Positions 9,110 to 19,074 are shown, counted from the stretch's first letter. The stretch: DNA of 64,000 bases from JTS-RE37 sp963756115 (GCA_963756115.1 CAVWMN010000001.1:317855-381854), one strand, 5' to 3'. The notes: generated by a model not told the origin, from the letters alone. Numbers and translations: made by a program.

Positions 9110-9817
9110 ATGTCATATAAACGGATACTTTTAAAGTTGAGCGGTGAAGCCCTGATGGGCGAAAAGCAGTATGGGATTGATCCCATCCGACTCTCAGAGT
9201 ATGCCGATGAAATCAAGGGCGTGGTTGACAAAGGGATTGAAGTAGCGATTGTTATTGGCGGGGGCAACATTTACAGGGGGCTTGCAGGGGAAAGCAATGG
9301 TATTGACCGGGTCCAGGGAGACCATATGGGGATGCTGGCCACTGTTATCAATGGCCTGGCGCTGCAAAGTGCGCTGGAGGATAAAGGCGTCCAGACCCGG
9401 CTGCAATCAGCCATAAAGATCAATGAAGTTGCCGAGCCATTTATCCGCAGGAGGGCGATGCGCCACCTGGAAAAAGGCAGGGTCGTGATATTCGGGGGCG
9501 GTACCGGGAATCCCTATTTTACCACGGATTCAGCCGCCGTACTCAGGGCAATAGAAATTGAGGCAGATGTGATCCTGAAAGGGACCCGCGTTGACGGGAT
9601 CTATACCAGTGACCCGGAAAAGGATAAGACCGCCACAAAATTCGATACCATATCCTTTAAGGAAGTACTGATCAAAGGTTTAAAAGTAATGGATACGACG
9701 GCTTTCACCCTGAGCCAGGAAAATAAGCTGCCAATAGTCGTTTTCGATATCAACAAGAAAGGAAACCTTATGAAACTGGTATCAGGAGAAAATATTGGCA
9801 CCGTTGTAAATTTATAA
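9110..9817 (+). CDS. pyrH: UMP kinase
   Basis: This protein phosphorylates UMP to UDP in pyrimidine nucleotide synthesis. The 235-residue protein has the amino acid kinase fold with KRILLKLSGEALMG at the N-terminus, the nucleotide loop IGGGNIYRGL, and GTRVDGIYTSDPEKDKTAT near the C-terminus. The start at 9110 gives the family N-terminus MSYKRILLKLSGEA; the frame extends eight codons upstream without support. frr follows after 45 bases, a common pairing. Confidence 0.97.
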   Translation: MSYKRILLKLSGEALMGEKQYGIDPIRLSEYADEIKGVVDKGIEVAIVIGGGNIYRGLAGESNGIDRVQGDHMGMLATVINGLALQSALEDKGVQTRLQSAIKINEVAEPFIRRRAMRHLEKGRVVIFGGGTGNPYFTTDSAAVLRAIEIEADVILKGTRVDGIYTSDPEKDKTATKFDTISFKEVLIKGLKVMDTTAFTLSQENKLPIVVFDINKKGNLMKLVSGENIGTVVNL

Positions 9818-9862
9818 ATTTGGTATAGTTTTAGCAGTTTTACCTTAAATAATTTTTAGCAT

Positions 9863-10417
9863 ATGAACGAAGATGTTCAACTGATTCTCGATACAACTTC
9901 AGAAGGTATGGAACAGGCCATATCACACCTGGAAAAGGCTTTTGTTAAAATCCGGGCGGGAAAGGCCAGCCCTGCGATGCTCTCTTCTGTTATGGTGAAT
10001 TATTACGGGTCACAAACCCCCTTGTCCCAGGTTTCCAATATCAATACCCCGGATGCGCGTACGCTTACGGTTCAGCCCTGGGAAAAGAACCTGCTCCAGG
10101 AAATCGAAACTGCCATCACGAATGCCAACCTTGGCTTCAATCCCATGAACAACGGGGAGGTAGTGATCATCAATGTCCCCCCGCTGACGGAAGAGCGAAG
10201 GGTGCAATTGGTAAAGCAGGCAAAAGCAGAAGCGGAAGAAGCAAAAATCAGCGTGCGCAGTGCCCGGCAGGAAGCCAACAAAGAGATCAAAGACCTCGAT
10301 GTATCGGAAGACCTCCAGAAAAACGCCGTAATAGATGTTCAGGAACTGACAGATAAGTTTACCCGCACCATTGACAACCTTTTGGAAAGCAAGGAAGCGG
10401 AAATAATGAAGGTCTGA
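9863..10417 (+). CDS. frr: Ribosome recycling factor
   Basis: RRF splits post-termination ribosomes together with EF-G. The 184-residue protein is full length. It has the helical tail motifs RAGKASPAMLSSVMVNYYG, LTVQPWEK, and the C-terminal LTDKFTRTIDNLLESKEAEIM. It lies downstream of pyrH in the same orientation and is convergent with the cytochrome gene, with 34 bases between the stops and no obvious terminator. Confidence 0.97.
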   Translation: MNEDVQLILDTTSEGMEQAISHLEKAFVKIRAGKASPAMLSSVMVNYYGSQTPLSQVSNINTPDARTLTVQPWEKNLLQEIETAITNANLGFNPMNNGEVVIINVPPLTEERRVQLVKQAKAEAEEAKISVRSARQEANKEIKDLDVSEDLQKNAVIDVQELTDKFTRTIDNLLESKEAEIMKV

Positions 10418-10451
10418 CGCCTGCACGGGGATCCGCGACGGTATAAAGACC

Positions 10452-10922
10452 TCAGGGTTTCAACACGTACCAATCCACATCCTTCAGGTTCTCCCGGCGA
10501 CCTTTTTCTTCCACCGGGTAATTCCGGACGAGGTAATTTACAATGATCTCCTCATTGTCACCCAGGTCCCACAGGTTCTGGGTTTCCTGCATCCATCGTA
10601 TATTGGCGATCCACCCGTCCCTGTCCAGCCGGTTCTGAATGATAAGGTCTGCAGAATGACAGGAAGTGCAATTGTTCACGGTTTCCTTCAGGCCTTCCGC
10701 CGCAATAAGTCCGGTGCGTACATGGACGCCGTTTTCTATCCGGTCCGGATCATCTGCAGGGACTGCTGTATATCCGGGATCTGCTGTCCTGTCCTGATCC
10801 GCTATATCCTCTCCCCTAAAGTAAAGTGCAGCAATAGCCACGATAAGCACAAGGGCGCAGATCACAATAAGGATACGGAATACCCCCCGTTCCAGTTTCC
10901 AGAAGTTGTTATTTTTTGCCAT
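10452..10922 (-). CDS. Membrane-anchored monohaem cytochrome c, SorB-like
   Basis: The 156-residue protein has one N-terminal transmembrane helix (about residues 15-37, FRILIVICALVLIVAIAALYF) and a periplasmic domain with a single haem-binding motif CTSCH. Met residues downstream (IRWMQETQ) could give the distal ligand. The start lies immediately after the stop of the upstream molybdenum oxidoreductase gene, so the two are translationally coupled. By analogy with SorAB sulfite dehydrogenases it would take electrons from that enzyme and pass them to the respiratory chain. The sulfite specificity is inferred from context. Confidence 0.8.
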   Translation of the reverse strand: MAKNNNFWKLERGVFRILIVICALVLIVAIAALYFRGEDIADQDRTADPGYTAVPADDPDRIENGVHVRTGLIAAEGLKETVNNCTSCHSADLIIQNRLDRDGWIANIRWMQETQNLWDLGDNEEIIVNYLVRNYPVEEKGRRENLKDVDWYVLKP

Positions 10923-12143
10923 CTATTCCACTTTGATTGCAATACGGTGGCAGGCGTTATTCAGGTAGCCCTTGGGATTCCAGGCAGGCAATACCATGGG
11001 CTGTCCCCTGCCCTCGGCGTCGGTAGCCCGGGCCCAGATCTCATAATATCCAGATCGCGTAAAAGGGATGGTTGCAGAAAAGTGCTGCCAGGCAAGCCGG
11101 TTGACAGGTTTTTCAAGGGAGCATTCCTTCCAGGTTGAACCATAATCCACCGAGTATGCCACTTTTTTAACTTCCAGTTCACCAGCCCAGGCATGGCCAT
11201 TGACCTTTAAGGAATCCCCCTTGCGGATGACAGCACCTGATCTTGGATAGGTTATCAGCGATTTTACCGGCATGGATTCAATGATACACATGGCATCATC
11301 TGCCACCTGTTCCCCGGGTGCAACTGGTTCGCAGGGGATGCGATACGAATCGCCGAGCATTTTCTCGCCGTCATGGACCTTGTCACGGATACTGATCCTG
11401 TTGAGCCATTTTCCCGAGGCAGAAGCAGGCCAACCCCCGGCAACCAGCCGCAAAGGATAACCATGTACCATGGGGATGTCCTGGTCATTCATCTGAAAGG
11501 CCAGCAATGTTTCATCGAGCAGGGCTTTGGAAACCGGGATACCACGGGATATGGGCTCCTTTCCGGGGTCCCGGCTCAGATGGAGGTCGCTGCCGTGGTA
11601 TCCGATATAGACCGCATTGTCCTTCATACCCGCATCCAGGAGCACATCTTTTAACCGTACCCCGGTCCACCTGGCACAGGAAACAGCTCCAATGGTCCAT
11701 TGGTTCCCCTTGGCAGGCGGACTGAATTCGCTCCGGCCATTCCCCCCACATTCCAGGGTAAGGTTGTAGGAATAGGGTTTGAAGCGTGATTTCAGTTCAG
11801 AAAGTGTATAGGTCTTCTCCTGTTCTGCCGCCTCCCCATCAATTTTTAATGTCCAGTTTGCGGCATCGATTTCGTCCGGGAGCAGCCCGTTGTTCCGTAT
11901 GAACATATATTTATTGGGGGTTACCCTGTCATTCAACAGGTGTGCCTGGGCCTCCATATTCCAGGGTTTATCGCCCAGTACGACCATGCGCCTGTCCTTG
12001 CTGAACATCTTGAAAGGATCATCCCCCTGCAACGCCAAGGGGGTATACCCGAAAGGCATTACAGCGCCATGGACAATATCTGCACCAAGGGTTGTTGCCA
12101 TGGCACCCCATACGGTCTTCGTAATGAATTTTCTTCTTTTCAA
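10923..12143 (-). CDS. Sulfite oxidase-family molybdopterin oxidoreductase, Tat-exported
   Basis: The 406-residue protein begins with a twin-arginine signal (MKRRKFITKTVWGAMATTLG). It continues into the sulfite oxidase Moco domain, with the probable molybdenum-ligand cysteine in LECGGNGRSEF and a second conserved segment SCARWTGVRLKDVL. A C-terminal Mo-co dimerisation domain follows (VKVNGHAWAG-like, AYSVDYGSTWKE). It should oxidise a small substrate, probably sulfite, in the periplasm and pass electrons to the coupled cytochrome gene downstream. MsrP-type protein repair reductases are an alternative, but the attached cytochrome c and dimerisation domain favour a dehydrogenase. Confidence 0.85.
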   Translation of the reverse strand: MKRRKFITKTVWGAMATTLGADIVHGAVMPFGYTPLALQGDDPFKMFSKDRRMVVLGDKPWNMEAQAHLLNDRVTPNKYMFIRNNGLLPDEIDAANWTLKIDGEAAEQEKTYTLSELKSRFKPYSYNLTLECGGNGRSEFSPPAKGNQWTIGAVSCARWTGVRLKDVLLDAGMKDNAVYIGYHGSDLHLSRDPGKEPISRGIPVSKALLDETLLAFQMNDQDIPMVHGYPLRLVAGGWPASASGKWLNRISIRDKVHDGEKMLGDSYRIPCEPVAPGEQVADDAMCIIESMPVKSLITYPRSGAVIRKGDSLKVNGHAWAGELEVKKVAYSVDYGSTWKECSLEKPVNRLAWQHFSATIPFTRSGYYEIWARATDAEGRGQPMVLPAWNPKGYLNNACHRIAIKVE

Positions 12144-12262
12144 TGCTATTCGATTAAATCACGATCTAAATTACGGATTTTTTACCGGCACAAAACCGTA
12201 GCAGAACTAATTAAATAACTCTAATTACGCAAGGCTTTCTAGGAACAGAACTTCTCATTTTC

Positions 12263-12270
12263 TACCTTTG
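12263..12270 (+). promoter_or_regulatory. Candidate -7 box of the RND exporter gene
   Basis: TACCTTTG matches TAnnTTTG and lies 19 bases before the start codon. No good -33 element is visible. Confidence 0.4.
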
Positions 12271-12289
12271 CTCCCGACAAAAACAAAGC

Positions 12290-14692
12290 ATGGCAGGTAA
12301 GCTTATGGACGGTTTCTGGGCCAAAACGGCCAGGATCATCCTGAGAAACAGAATCGGGATCCTGGTTGGAATCGTGGCGATGACCATATTTCTGGCCTTC
12401 CAATGGGATAAAATGCGGTTCTCCAATTCGGAGGCAAACCTGCTTCCGGATGACCACCCTACCAACCAGGAATACCGCACATTCCTGGATCTCTTCGGGG
12501 AAGAAGGCAACGCAGTGGTCCTGGCTGTCCGCGACAGCGCCTTTTTCCGCCCTGAAAATTTTAACCGCTGGAACCGTTTGAGCAAGCAGCTGGATGCTTT
12601 CCCCGAAGTGGATTTTGTACTGTCTACAGACAACCTAAAGGAATTGGTAAAAGACACCACCGGGCAGCGCTTTGTCCTGCAGACATTTATAAAGTCGGTA
12701 CCCTCCACCCAACGCGAAATAGACAGCCTTACCCAACACCTTTTCAACCAGCTTCCCTTTTACGACAATGTCATCTACAATGCCAGGAGCAGGACCATCC
12801 GTACCATCGTGTACCTGGACCAGGATATTGTGAATACCTCCGTGCGGAAGGATTTTATTTTACAGGACCTCCGGACCCTGGTCAATACCTTTGAAGCCGA
12901 AACCAACATGGATGTCCGCATCTCCGGCATGCCGTATGTCCGCACCATGAACTCCCAGAATATCATCGATGAAATTGGAAGGTTTATCCTGGCGGCGCTG
13001 GGTGTTACCTCCCTGTTGTTCTTCTTTTTCTTCCGGAGCTTGCGGGCAACCCTGATCACCATGCTGGTAGTGATCATAGGGGTGATGTGGGCCTTCGGTA
13101 TTCTTGGCCTGCTGCAATATGAAATCACGGTGCTTACAGCACTCATCCCCCCGCTTATCATTGTAATAGGAGTGCCCAACTGTATCTTCCTGATCAATAA
13201 ATACCAGCAGGAAGTCCAAAAACACGGGAACCAGGCCCTCTCGCTGCAGCGGGTAATATCGAAGATAGGCAACGCCACCCTGATGACCAACGTTACAACC
13301 GCTTCCGGGTTTGCAACCTTTATTATTACAGACAGTAAGTTGCTGACCGAATTCGGGATCGTAGCCTCCATCAATATCATCGGGATCTTTCTGCTGTCGC
13401 TGATGATCATCCCGATCATCTACAGTTTTATGCCACTGCCCAACACCAAACACCTCAAACACCTCAATACCAAGTGGATAGATGCTTTTGTAAACTGGAT
13501 GGAACGGATTGTCCGGGACCGGAGGATAACGGTATACATCGTCTCCGTGGCGCTGTTGGTAATCAGTATCATCGGGATCTACCAGATCGATATTTCAGGG
13601 AGCCCCATTGAGGATATGCCTAAAAAAGCGGGTTTTTTCAAGGATATTCGATTTTTCGAAGAGGAGTTCGATGGCATCATGCCCATTGAGATCGTCATCG
13701 ATACAAAACGGGAAAAGGGGGTCTTAAAGCCGGCAACGCTGAAACGTATTGATGAATTGGGCACACTGATTGAGGAGATCCCGGAACTTTCCAAGCCCAT
13801 CTCCATCGTTAACCTGGTTAAATACTCCAAGCAGGCCTATTACAGCGGGATCCCAAAATACTACCAGTTGCCCACAGCTCAGGAGAACACCTTTATTATG
13901 GAGGTGGCCCGGAACTCCGGGGGCAATGGTGACCTCCTTAAGAGTTTTGTAGACAGCACCGGTCAGATAGCACGGATGACCACGTTCATGCAGGATGTAA
14001 AAACGGAACGCATGGAGGAGATAGAACAAAGGTTACGGGAGAGCATTGCCAAGATCTTCCCTGCCGACCGCTATACCGTAACCCTGACAGGGAAGGCGTT
14101 ATTATTCCTGAAGGGTACCAAATACCTGGTAAAAAACCTGATACTTTCCCTGGCATTTGCCATATTCCTGATCGCATTGTTTATGGCTTACCTCTTCCGG
14201 TCCTTCCGGATGATCGTCATATCACTCATCCCCAATTTGCTGCCCCTGGTCATCACGGCGGGGGTAATGGGGTATTTCGGGGTTCCGATAAAACCTTCCA
14301 CAATCCTCGTTTTCAGTATTGCATTCGGGATTTCTGTTGATGATACCATCCACTTCCTGGCCAAATACAGGCAGGAACTCACTGCCAACAACTGGCGCAT
14401 ACGGAAATCGGTTTATGCCGCCTTGCGGGAAACCGGGGTTAGCATGTTCTATACCTCTATCGTATTATTCTTTGGCTTTTCGGTATTCGTGATATCCGAT
14501 TTTGGCGGAACGGTGGCGTTGGGATCCCTGGTTTCCGCCACACTGCTTTTTGCCATGCTCGCCAACCTGATATTATTGCCCTCCCTGCTGCTTTCCCTGG
14601 AAAGGAGCATAGCGAATAAACAGGTGCTGAAAGAACCACAGATTGATATCCTTCCCCATGATGAGGAGCCTACTACCCCCGGGACGGAGTAG
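12290..14692 (+). CDS. RND/MMPL family exporter permease
   Basis: The 800-residue inner-membrane protein has two homologous halves. Each half has one helix, a large periplasmic loop and a cluster of five helices. The first cluster holds LIPPLIIVIGVPNCIFLINKY and the second holds FSIAFGISVDDTIHFLAKY, the RND transmembrane-4 motif with paired acidic residues used for proton coupling. This two-half layout fits the MMPL/patched-like branch. Cargo is unknown; hopanoid, lipid or drug export are family roles. No membrane-fusion partner is adjacent. Confidence 0.88.
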   Translation: MAGKLMDGFWAKTARIILRNRIGILVGIVAMTIFLAFQWDKMRFSNSEANLLPDDHPTNQEYRTFLDLFGEEGNAVVLAVRDSAFFRPENFNRWNRLSKQLDAFPEVDFVLSTDNLKELVKDTTGQRFVLQTFIKSVPSTQREIDSLTQHLFNQLPFYDNVIYNARSRTIRTIVYLDQDIVNTSVRKDFILQDLRTLVNTFEAETNMDVRISGMPYVRTMNSQNIIDEIGRFILAALGVTSLLFFFFFRSLRATLITMLVVIIGVMWAFGILGLLQYEITVLTALIPPLIIVIGVPNCIFLINKYQQEVQKHGNQALSLQRVISKIGNATLMTNVTTASGFATFIITDSKLLTEFGIVASINIIGIFLLSLMIIPIIYSFMPLPNTKHLKHLNTKWIDAFVNWMERIVRDRRITVYIVSVALLVISIIGIYQIDISGSPIEDMPKKAGFFKDIRFFEEEFDGIMPIEIVIDTKREKGVLKPATLKRIDELGTLIEEIPELSKPISIVNLVKYSKQAYYSGIPKYYQLPTAQENTFIMEVARNSGGNGDLLKSFVDSTGQIARMTTFMQDVKTERMEEIEQRLRESIAKIFPADRYTVTLTGKALLFLKGTKYLVKNLILSLAFAIFLIALFMAYLFRSFRMIVISLIPNLLPLVITAGVMGYFGVPIKPSTILVFSIAFGISVDDTIHFLAKYRQELTANNWRIRKSVYAALRETGVSMFYTSIVLFFGFSVFVISDFGGTVALGSLVSATLLFAMLANLILLPSLLLSLERSIANKQVLKEPQIDILPHDEEPTTPGTE

Positions 14693-14750
14693 CTACCTGA
14701 AATCTAGTATTTATGACCCGCATTGATAACATAGTTTTTATCAAAAAGTT

Positions 14751-14758
14751 ATCTTTGC
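14751..14758 (+). promoter_or_regulatory. Candidate -7 box of asnS
   Basis: TATCTTTG matches TAnnTTTG and lies 25 bases before the asnS start codon. A TTG at 14724-14726 is somewhat too far upstream to be a confident -33 element. Confidence 0.45.
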
Positions 14759-14783
14759 GACTCATGTTAAGAATAGCCTTTAA

Positions 14784-16217
14784 ATGAACGCACACAGTAT
14801 CAAAAATTTGCTGCAGGAACCGCCACTGACCGAAGAGGTGGTGGTCAACGGTTGGGTTAGAACATTCAGGAGCAATCGGTTTATTGCCCTAAATGACGGG
14901 TCTACCATCCATAATATCCAGTGTGTGGTAGATTTTGAAGAATTTGATGACTCCCTATTGAAGCAAATAGCAAGCGGGGCGGCCATCCGGGTAACCGGCA
15001 GACTGGTAGAAAGCCAGGGGAAAGGGCAGCAGGTGGAGATACAGGCGCGGGACATCTATATCCACGGGGCAGCTGATCCTGAAACCTATCCCATACAGCC
15101 CAAAAAACATTCCATGGAATTCCTGAGGGAGCAGGCCCATTTAAGGATCCGTACCAATACATTTGCGGCGGTAATGCGTGTAAGGTCTGCTTTGTCATTT
15201 GGCATACACCAGTACTTTCAAAAGAATGGATTTTATTATTTCCATGCCCCGATTATAACAGGATCTGATGCGGAAGGAGCCGGGGAGATGTTCCGGGTCA
15301 CCACACTCAATGCCCTCAACCCGCCTGTAACAGAGGAGGGCAGCGTGGATTACCGAGCCGATTTTTTTGGCAAAGAGACCAACCTGACGGTTTCGGGTCA
15401 GCTGGAAGCAGAAGCCTATGCGATGGGCCTCGGGAAAGTCTATACGTTCGGGCCCACCTTCCGGGCTGAGAATTCCAACACATCCCGGCACCTCGCCGAG
15501 TTTTGGATGATAGAGCCTGAAATGGCATTTTATGACCTGGATGATAATATGGACCTGGCAGAGGACTTTATCAAAAGCGTACTGGGATATATCCTGGAAA
15601 ATTGTTCTGAAGATCTCCGTTTTTTGGAACAACGGCTGTTGGATGAAGAAAAAACCAAACCACAGGCTGAGCGCAGTGAGCGGAGCCTTATGGAAAAGCT
15701 GCGGTTTGTAAAGGATACCCCTTTTAAAAGAGTAACCTATACGGAGGCCATAGATATCCTGCGTCAAAGCGCCCCCAACAAAAAGAAAAAATTCACATAC
15801 CCCATAGAGGAGTGGGGAACGGATCTGCAAAGTGAACACGAACGATTCCTTGTGGAAAAGCATTTTAAATGTCCGGTAGTCCTATTTGATTATCCTGCGA
15901 AAATAAAGGCATTCTATATGCGTTTAAATGATGACGGGAAGACCGTACGGGCCATGGATATCCTGTTCCCGGGAATCGGGGAGATCGTCGGGGGTTCACA
16001 GCGGGAAGAACGCCTGGAGGTACTCCGGGAGAAGATCAAGGCGCTGGGTATCGACGAAAAAGAACTCTGGTGGTACCTGGACCTACGAAAATTTGGTTCT
16101 GCTGTTCACAGCGGTTTCGGCCTGGGCTTTGAACGGCTTGTGCAGTTCGCTACCGGTATGGGGAATATCAGGGATGTTATCCCCTTCCCCCGTACCCCGC
16201 AAAATGCCGAGTTTTAA
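14784..16217 (+). CDS. asnS: Asparaginyl-tRNA synthetase
   Basis: The enzyme charges tRNA-Asn. The 477-residue protein has an OB-fold anticodon-binding domain (VVVNGWVRTFRSNRFIAL) and the class II catalytic core. Motif 2 is FGPTFRAENSNTSRHLAEFW and motif 3 is GFGLGFERLVQFATGMGNIR. A family-typical insertion lies around 250-300. Length and start are normal for AsnS. rpoN follows after 43 bases, an arrangement common in flavobacteria. Confidence 0.97.
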   Translation: MNAHSIKNLLQEPPLTEEVVVNGWVRTFRSNRFIALNDGSTIHNIQCVVDFEEFDDSLLKQIASGAAIRVTGRLVESQGKGQQVEIQARDIYIHGAADPETYPIQPKKHSMEFLREQAHLRIRTNTFAAVMRVRSALSFGIHQYFQKNGFYYFHAPIITGSDAEGAGEMFRVTTLNALNPPVTEEGSVDYRADFFGKETNLTVSGQLEAEAYAMGLGKVYTFGPTFRAENSNTSRHLAEFWMIEPEMAFYDLDDNMDLAEDFIKSVLGYILENCSEDLRFLEQRLLDEEKTKPQAERSERSLMEKLRFVKDTPFKRVTYTEAIDILRQSAPNKKKKFTYPIEEWGTDLQSEHERFLVEKHFKCPVVLFDYPAKIKAFYMRLNDDGKTVRAMDILFPGIGEIVGGSQREERLEVLREKIKALGIDEKELWWYLDLRKFGSAVHSGFGLGFERLVQFATGMGNIRDVIPFPRTPQNAEF

Positions 16218-16260
16218 TTTGAAATCTTTAACTTTATAAGGCACCTAGTATCAAACCCTA

Positions 16261-17721
16261 ATGCTAAAACAACATTTACAGTTTAAATTATCGCAGAAAC
16301 TTTCTCCGCAGCAGATCCAGTTGATGAAACTGATACAATTGCCTACCCAGGCATTTGAACAACGGCTGAAACAGGAATTGGAAGAAAACCCGGCTCTTGA
16401 GACCGGAAAGGAAGATTTGGATATTCTGGAAGATGATTACGAGGAAAACACCTATGAAACTGAAAATGACAGTGAAGCCATCAACGCGGATGACATCAAT
16501 ATTGATGATTATCTGAGCGATGACGAGATCCCGGATTACCGCACAAAAAGCAATAATTACAGTTCGGACGATGAGGAAAAGAGTGTTCCCTATGCAGCGG
16601 GCATATCCTTTAATCAATATCTTATCAGCCAGCTGAATACAGAATACCTGGATGACCAGGAATGGGCAATTGCGGAATTTATAGTAGGCAGTGTTGATGA
16701 AAGTGGGTATTTGAGAAGGCCAATATCCGATATAATGGATGACCTTGCCTTCACCCAAAATATTTATACGGAAGAAGCAGAAATTGAAAAGATCCTGAAA
16801 CTTGTACAGGATCTGGATCCTCCCGGGGTGGCAGCCAGATCGCTTGGGGAATGCCTTATCATCCAGCTTAAGCGAAAGGAACAGCAGCCGGCAGTTGAGC
16901 TGGCTATCGCTATCCTGGAAAAGTCATTTGACCAGTTTACAAAGAAACACTATAAAAAACTGATCCAGAAACACAATGTCAGTGAGGCCCAGCTGAAGGA
17001 TGCCATCCATGAGATTGAGAAATTAAACCCCAAGCCGGGAGGCTCCTATTCCGGGAGCAACAAGGTGATAGAACAAATCGTTCCTGATTTTGCCATTCGC
17101 ATCGTGGAGGGAGAACTGGAATTAACCCTCAATGGCCGGAACGCACCTGAATTACATGTTTCCAGGGAATACAATAATATGCTGGAGGGGTATAAAAATG
17201 CAAAGGACAAATCGAGGACCCAAAAGGATGCCGTCCTCTTTATCAAACAAAAACTCGATGCGGCGAAATGGTTTATAGACGCCATCAAGCAACGGCAGCA
17301 AACCCTCTATATTACCATGAATGCCATCATGCAGTACCAGAAAGAATATTTCCTTACGGGTGATGAGCGCAAATTACGGCCCATGATCCTGAAGGACATC
17401 GCGGATTCGATAGACATGGATGTTTCCACTGTATCACGGGTTGCGAACAGCAAATATGTGGATACCCCGTATGGCACGAAACTGATCAAGGAATATTTTT
17501 CGGAATCCATGAAGAATGAACAGGGAGAAGATGTGTCGACCCGGGAAATCAAAAAAATACTCGAAACGGTGATCGCCGATGAAGAAAAGCGAAGGCCCCT
17601 TACAGACGATCGCCTGGCCGCCATCCTGAAGGAAAAAGGCTATCCTATTGCGCGGCGAACAATTGCCAAATATCGGGAACAGCTGGGTATCTCAGTGGCA
17701 CGGCTGAGAAAGCAGATATAA
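16261..17721 (+). CDS. rpoN: RNA polymerase sigma-54 factor
   Basis: The 486-residue protein has the glutamine-rich activator-interacting region I (LSPQQIQLMKLIQLPTQAF), an acidic region II (about residues 45-105), the core-binding domain, a helix-turn-helix, and the diagnostic RpoN box ARRTIAKYRE near residue 466. It directs transcription from -24/-12 promoters together with enhancer-binding ATPases, none of which is seen in this window. Its stop TAA overlaps the ATG of the next gene by one base. Confidence 0.97.
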   Translation: MLKQHLQFKLSQKLSPQQIQLMKLIQLPTQAFEQRLKQELEENPALETGKEDLDILEDDYEENTYETENDSEAINADDINIDDYLSDDEIPDYRTKSNNYSSDDEEKSVPYAAGISFNQYLISQLNTEYLDDQEWAIAEFIVGSVDESGYLRRPISDIMDDLAFTQNIYTEEAEIEKILKLVQDLDPPGVAARSLGECLIIQLKRKEQQPAVELAIAILEKSFDQFTKKHYKKLIQKHNVSEAQLKDAIHEIEKLNPKPGGSYSGSNKVIEQIVPDFAIRIVEGELELTLNGRNAPELHVSREYNNMLEGYKNAKDKSRTQKDAVLFIKQKLDAAKWFIDAIKQRQQTLYITMNAIMQYQKEYFLTGDERKLRPMILKDIADSIDMDVSTVSRVANSKYVDTPYGTKLIKEYFSESMKNEQGEDVSTREIKKILETVIADEEKRRPLTDDRLAAILKEKGYPIARRTIAKYREQLGISVARLRKQI

Positions 17722-18326
17722 TGAAACTGTTCCTTACCATTGTCTCCTATATATTTCATCCCCTTTATATCCCGTTCGCCGGCACCCTAATCTACTTTGT
17801 GGTGACCCCACGGTACAGCCCTTTAGAGATGCAGAGTGCCAACATCCTCCCCATCTTTATCCTGACGGTCATTATCCCGGTCATATGTTTTCTGATCCTC
17901 AAAAACCTTGGATTGGTACGATCCGGTTTGTTTCCCCGGATGCCGGAGCGCAAGTACCCGCTGATCATTAGCTTACTCCTCCTTTTCATGGTACTGTTCA
18001 AGGTAATCCCCGATAATTACAATATAGAGATCTATTTTTTCTTTGTAGGCCTTATCATTGCCAACGCCAGTTCCCTGCTGCTCGTACTGGTGAAATATAA
18101 AAGCAGCCTGCACCTTACCGGGATTGGCAGCCTCCTGATGTTCCTCACCGCACTGAGCATCCATTTTGAGATCAACATTACGCTGGCGATCAGCCTGTGC
18201 ACCCTGGCAGCAGGATTGACAGCTACGGCCGGACTTTACCTCCGCCTGTACAGCAGGGCAGAATTACTTGTTGGCTTCCTGTTGGGTTTTGTATCACAAT
18301 TGCTGATGATACAATTCTGGCTGTGA
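17721..18326 (+). CDS. Conserved polytopic membrane protein
   Basis: The 201-residue protein has about six hydrophobic helices with short loops (for example IYFFFVGLIIANASSLLLVLV). It starts inside the rpoN stop codon, so it is translationally coupled to rpoN. The helix pattern resembles proteins related to the PAP2 superfamily, but I do not see the phosphatase catalytic motifs (KX6RP, PSGH, SRX5HX3D). Function is unknown. It is convergent with the PorT-like gene. Confidence 0.7.
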   Translation: MKLFLTIVSYIFHPLYIPFAGTLIYFVVTPRYSPLEMQSANILPIFILTVIIPVICFLILKNLGLVRSGLFPRMPERKYPLIISLLLLFMVLFKVIPDNYNIEIYFFFVGLIIANASSLLLVLVKYKSSLHLTGIGSLLMFLTALSIHFEINITLAISLCTLAAGLTATAGLYLRLYSRAELLVGFLLGFVSQLLMIQFWL

Positions 18327-18387
18327 TAGGTCTGATGTGTACAGGATCACTTGCATGATGTAAAAATACAAGCGCAGGTTTGCAGAA

Positions 18388-19074
18388 TTACAAAATATAG
18401 AAAATGATCCCGATCCTCAGCGGGGTAATGCCAATGCTTTCCCCTGTAGTTGTTACCGTACCGTTTTGAAACAGATCGTTCAATGCATAGTACGCATGGA
18501 TATTAAAAGTATTGTAACCAAAGTTCAGCATCAGGCCATACTGGAAGTTATTGGTATCGGTGTTATAGAAAGACTGTTTGCCCGAGTCGCCTACGAATTT
18601 GGAGCGGCTCCCCAGGACATAGGCAAATTTGAGTCCCGTATAGATACGCCAGAATTTGAAAGTTTGCGCGGTTGAATTCCGCCATCGGAACTCCAGTGGG
18701 AATTCAATGAGATGGGTTTCTATTTTGTTCCTCTTAAAGCTACTGCCATCCATGACGGAGTATTGATAGCCGTCACCGGACTCAACCACCAGCAGGTTGG
18801 AATTATAGGAGGTAACCGAGTAGCCAATCCCCACACCCAGACCCATATTTCTCCTGCGGTTCAGGGGTAAGTCCTTAATAAAACCCGCCATCAGGCCATA
18901 GGACAAATTCCGTTGTGTAACCCCCTGAGGTTTGTTCAACAGGAAATTATAGGTAAGCCCCAGATAGAACTGATCTTCCAGGTATAAGGGATCAACAGCG
19001 ACCGAATCTGTTTCAGCCTGTGCGGAAAGGTTTATGGATACTGTTAGAAAGAGGATAATCAAAAGGAGCTTCAT
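18388..19074 (-). CDS. PorT-family outer-membrane beta-barrel protein
   Basis: The 228-residue protein has a signal peptide (MKLLLIILFLTVSINLSAQ) and alternating amphipathic strands ending in IGIIFYIL, the pattern of a small outer-membrane barrel. Motifs such as IETHLIEFPLEFRWRN resemble the PorT family linked to T9SS secretion and gliding. A T9SS cargo gene is present in this window. Assignment as the functional PorT/SprT, rather than a paralogue, is not certain. A terminator upstream of it (19114-19147) separates it from the exbD operon. Confidence 0.7.
   Translation of the reverse strand: MKLLLIILFLTVSINLSAQAETDSVAVDPLYLEDQFYLGLTYNFLLNKPQGVTQRNLSYGLMAGFIKDLPLNRRRNMGLGVGIGYSVTSYNSNLLVVESGDGYQYSVMDGSSFKRNKIETHLIEFPLEFRWRNSTAQTFKFWRIYTGLKFAYVLGSRSKFVGDSGKQSFYNTDTNNFQYGLMLNFGYNTFNIHAYYALNDLFQNGTVTTTGESIGITPLRIGIIFYIL

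Noticed and set aside
12775..13462. Two minus-strand frames of 200 and 214 codons
   Set aside because: They are shadows of the RND exporter gene, with compositions typical of reversed membrane-helix codons.
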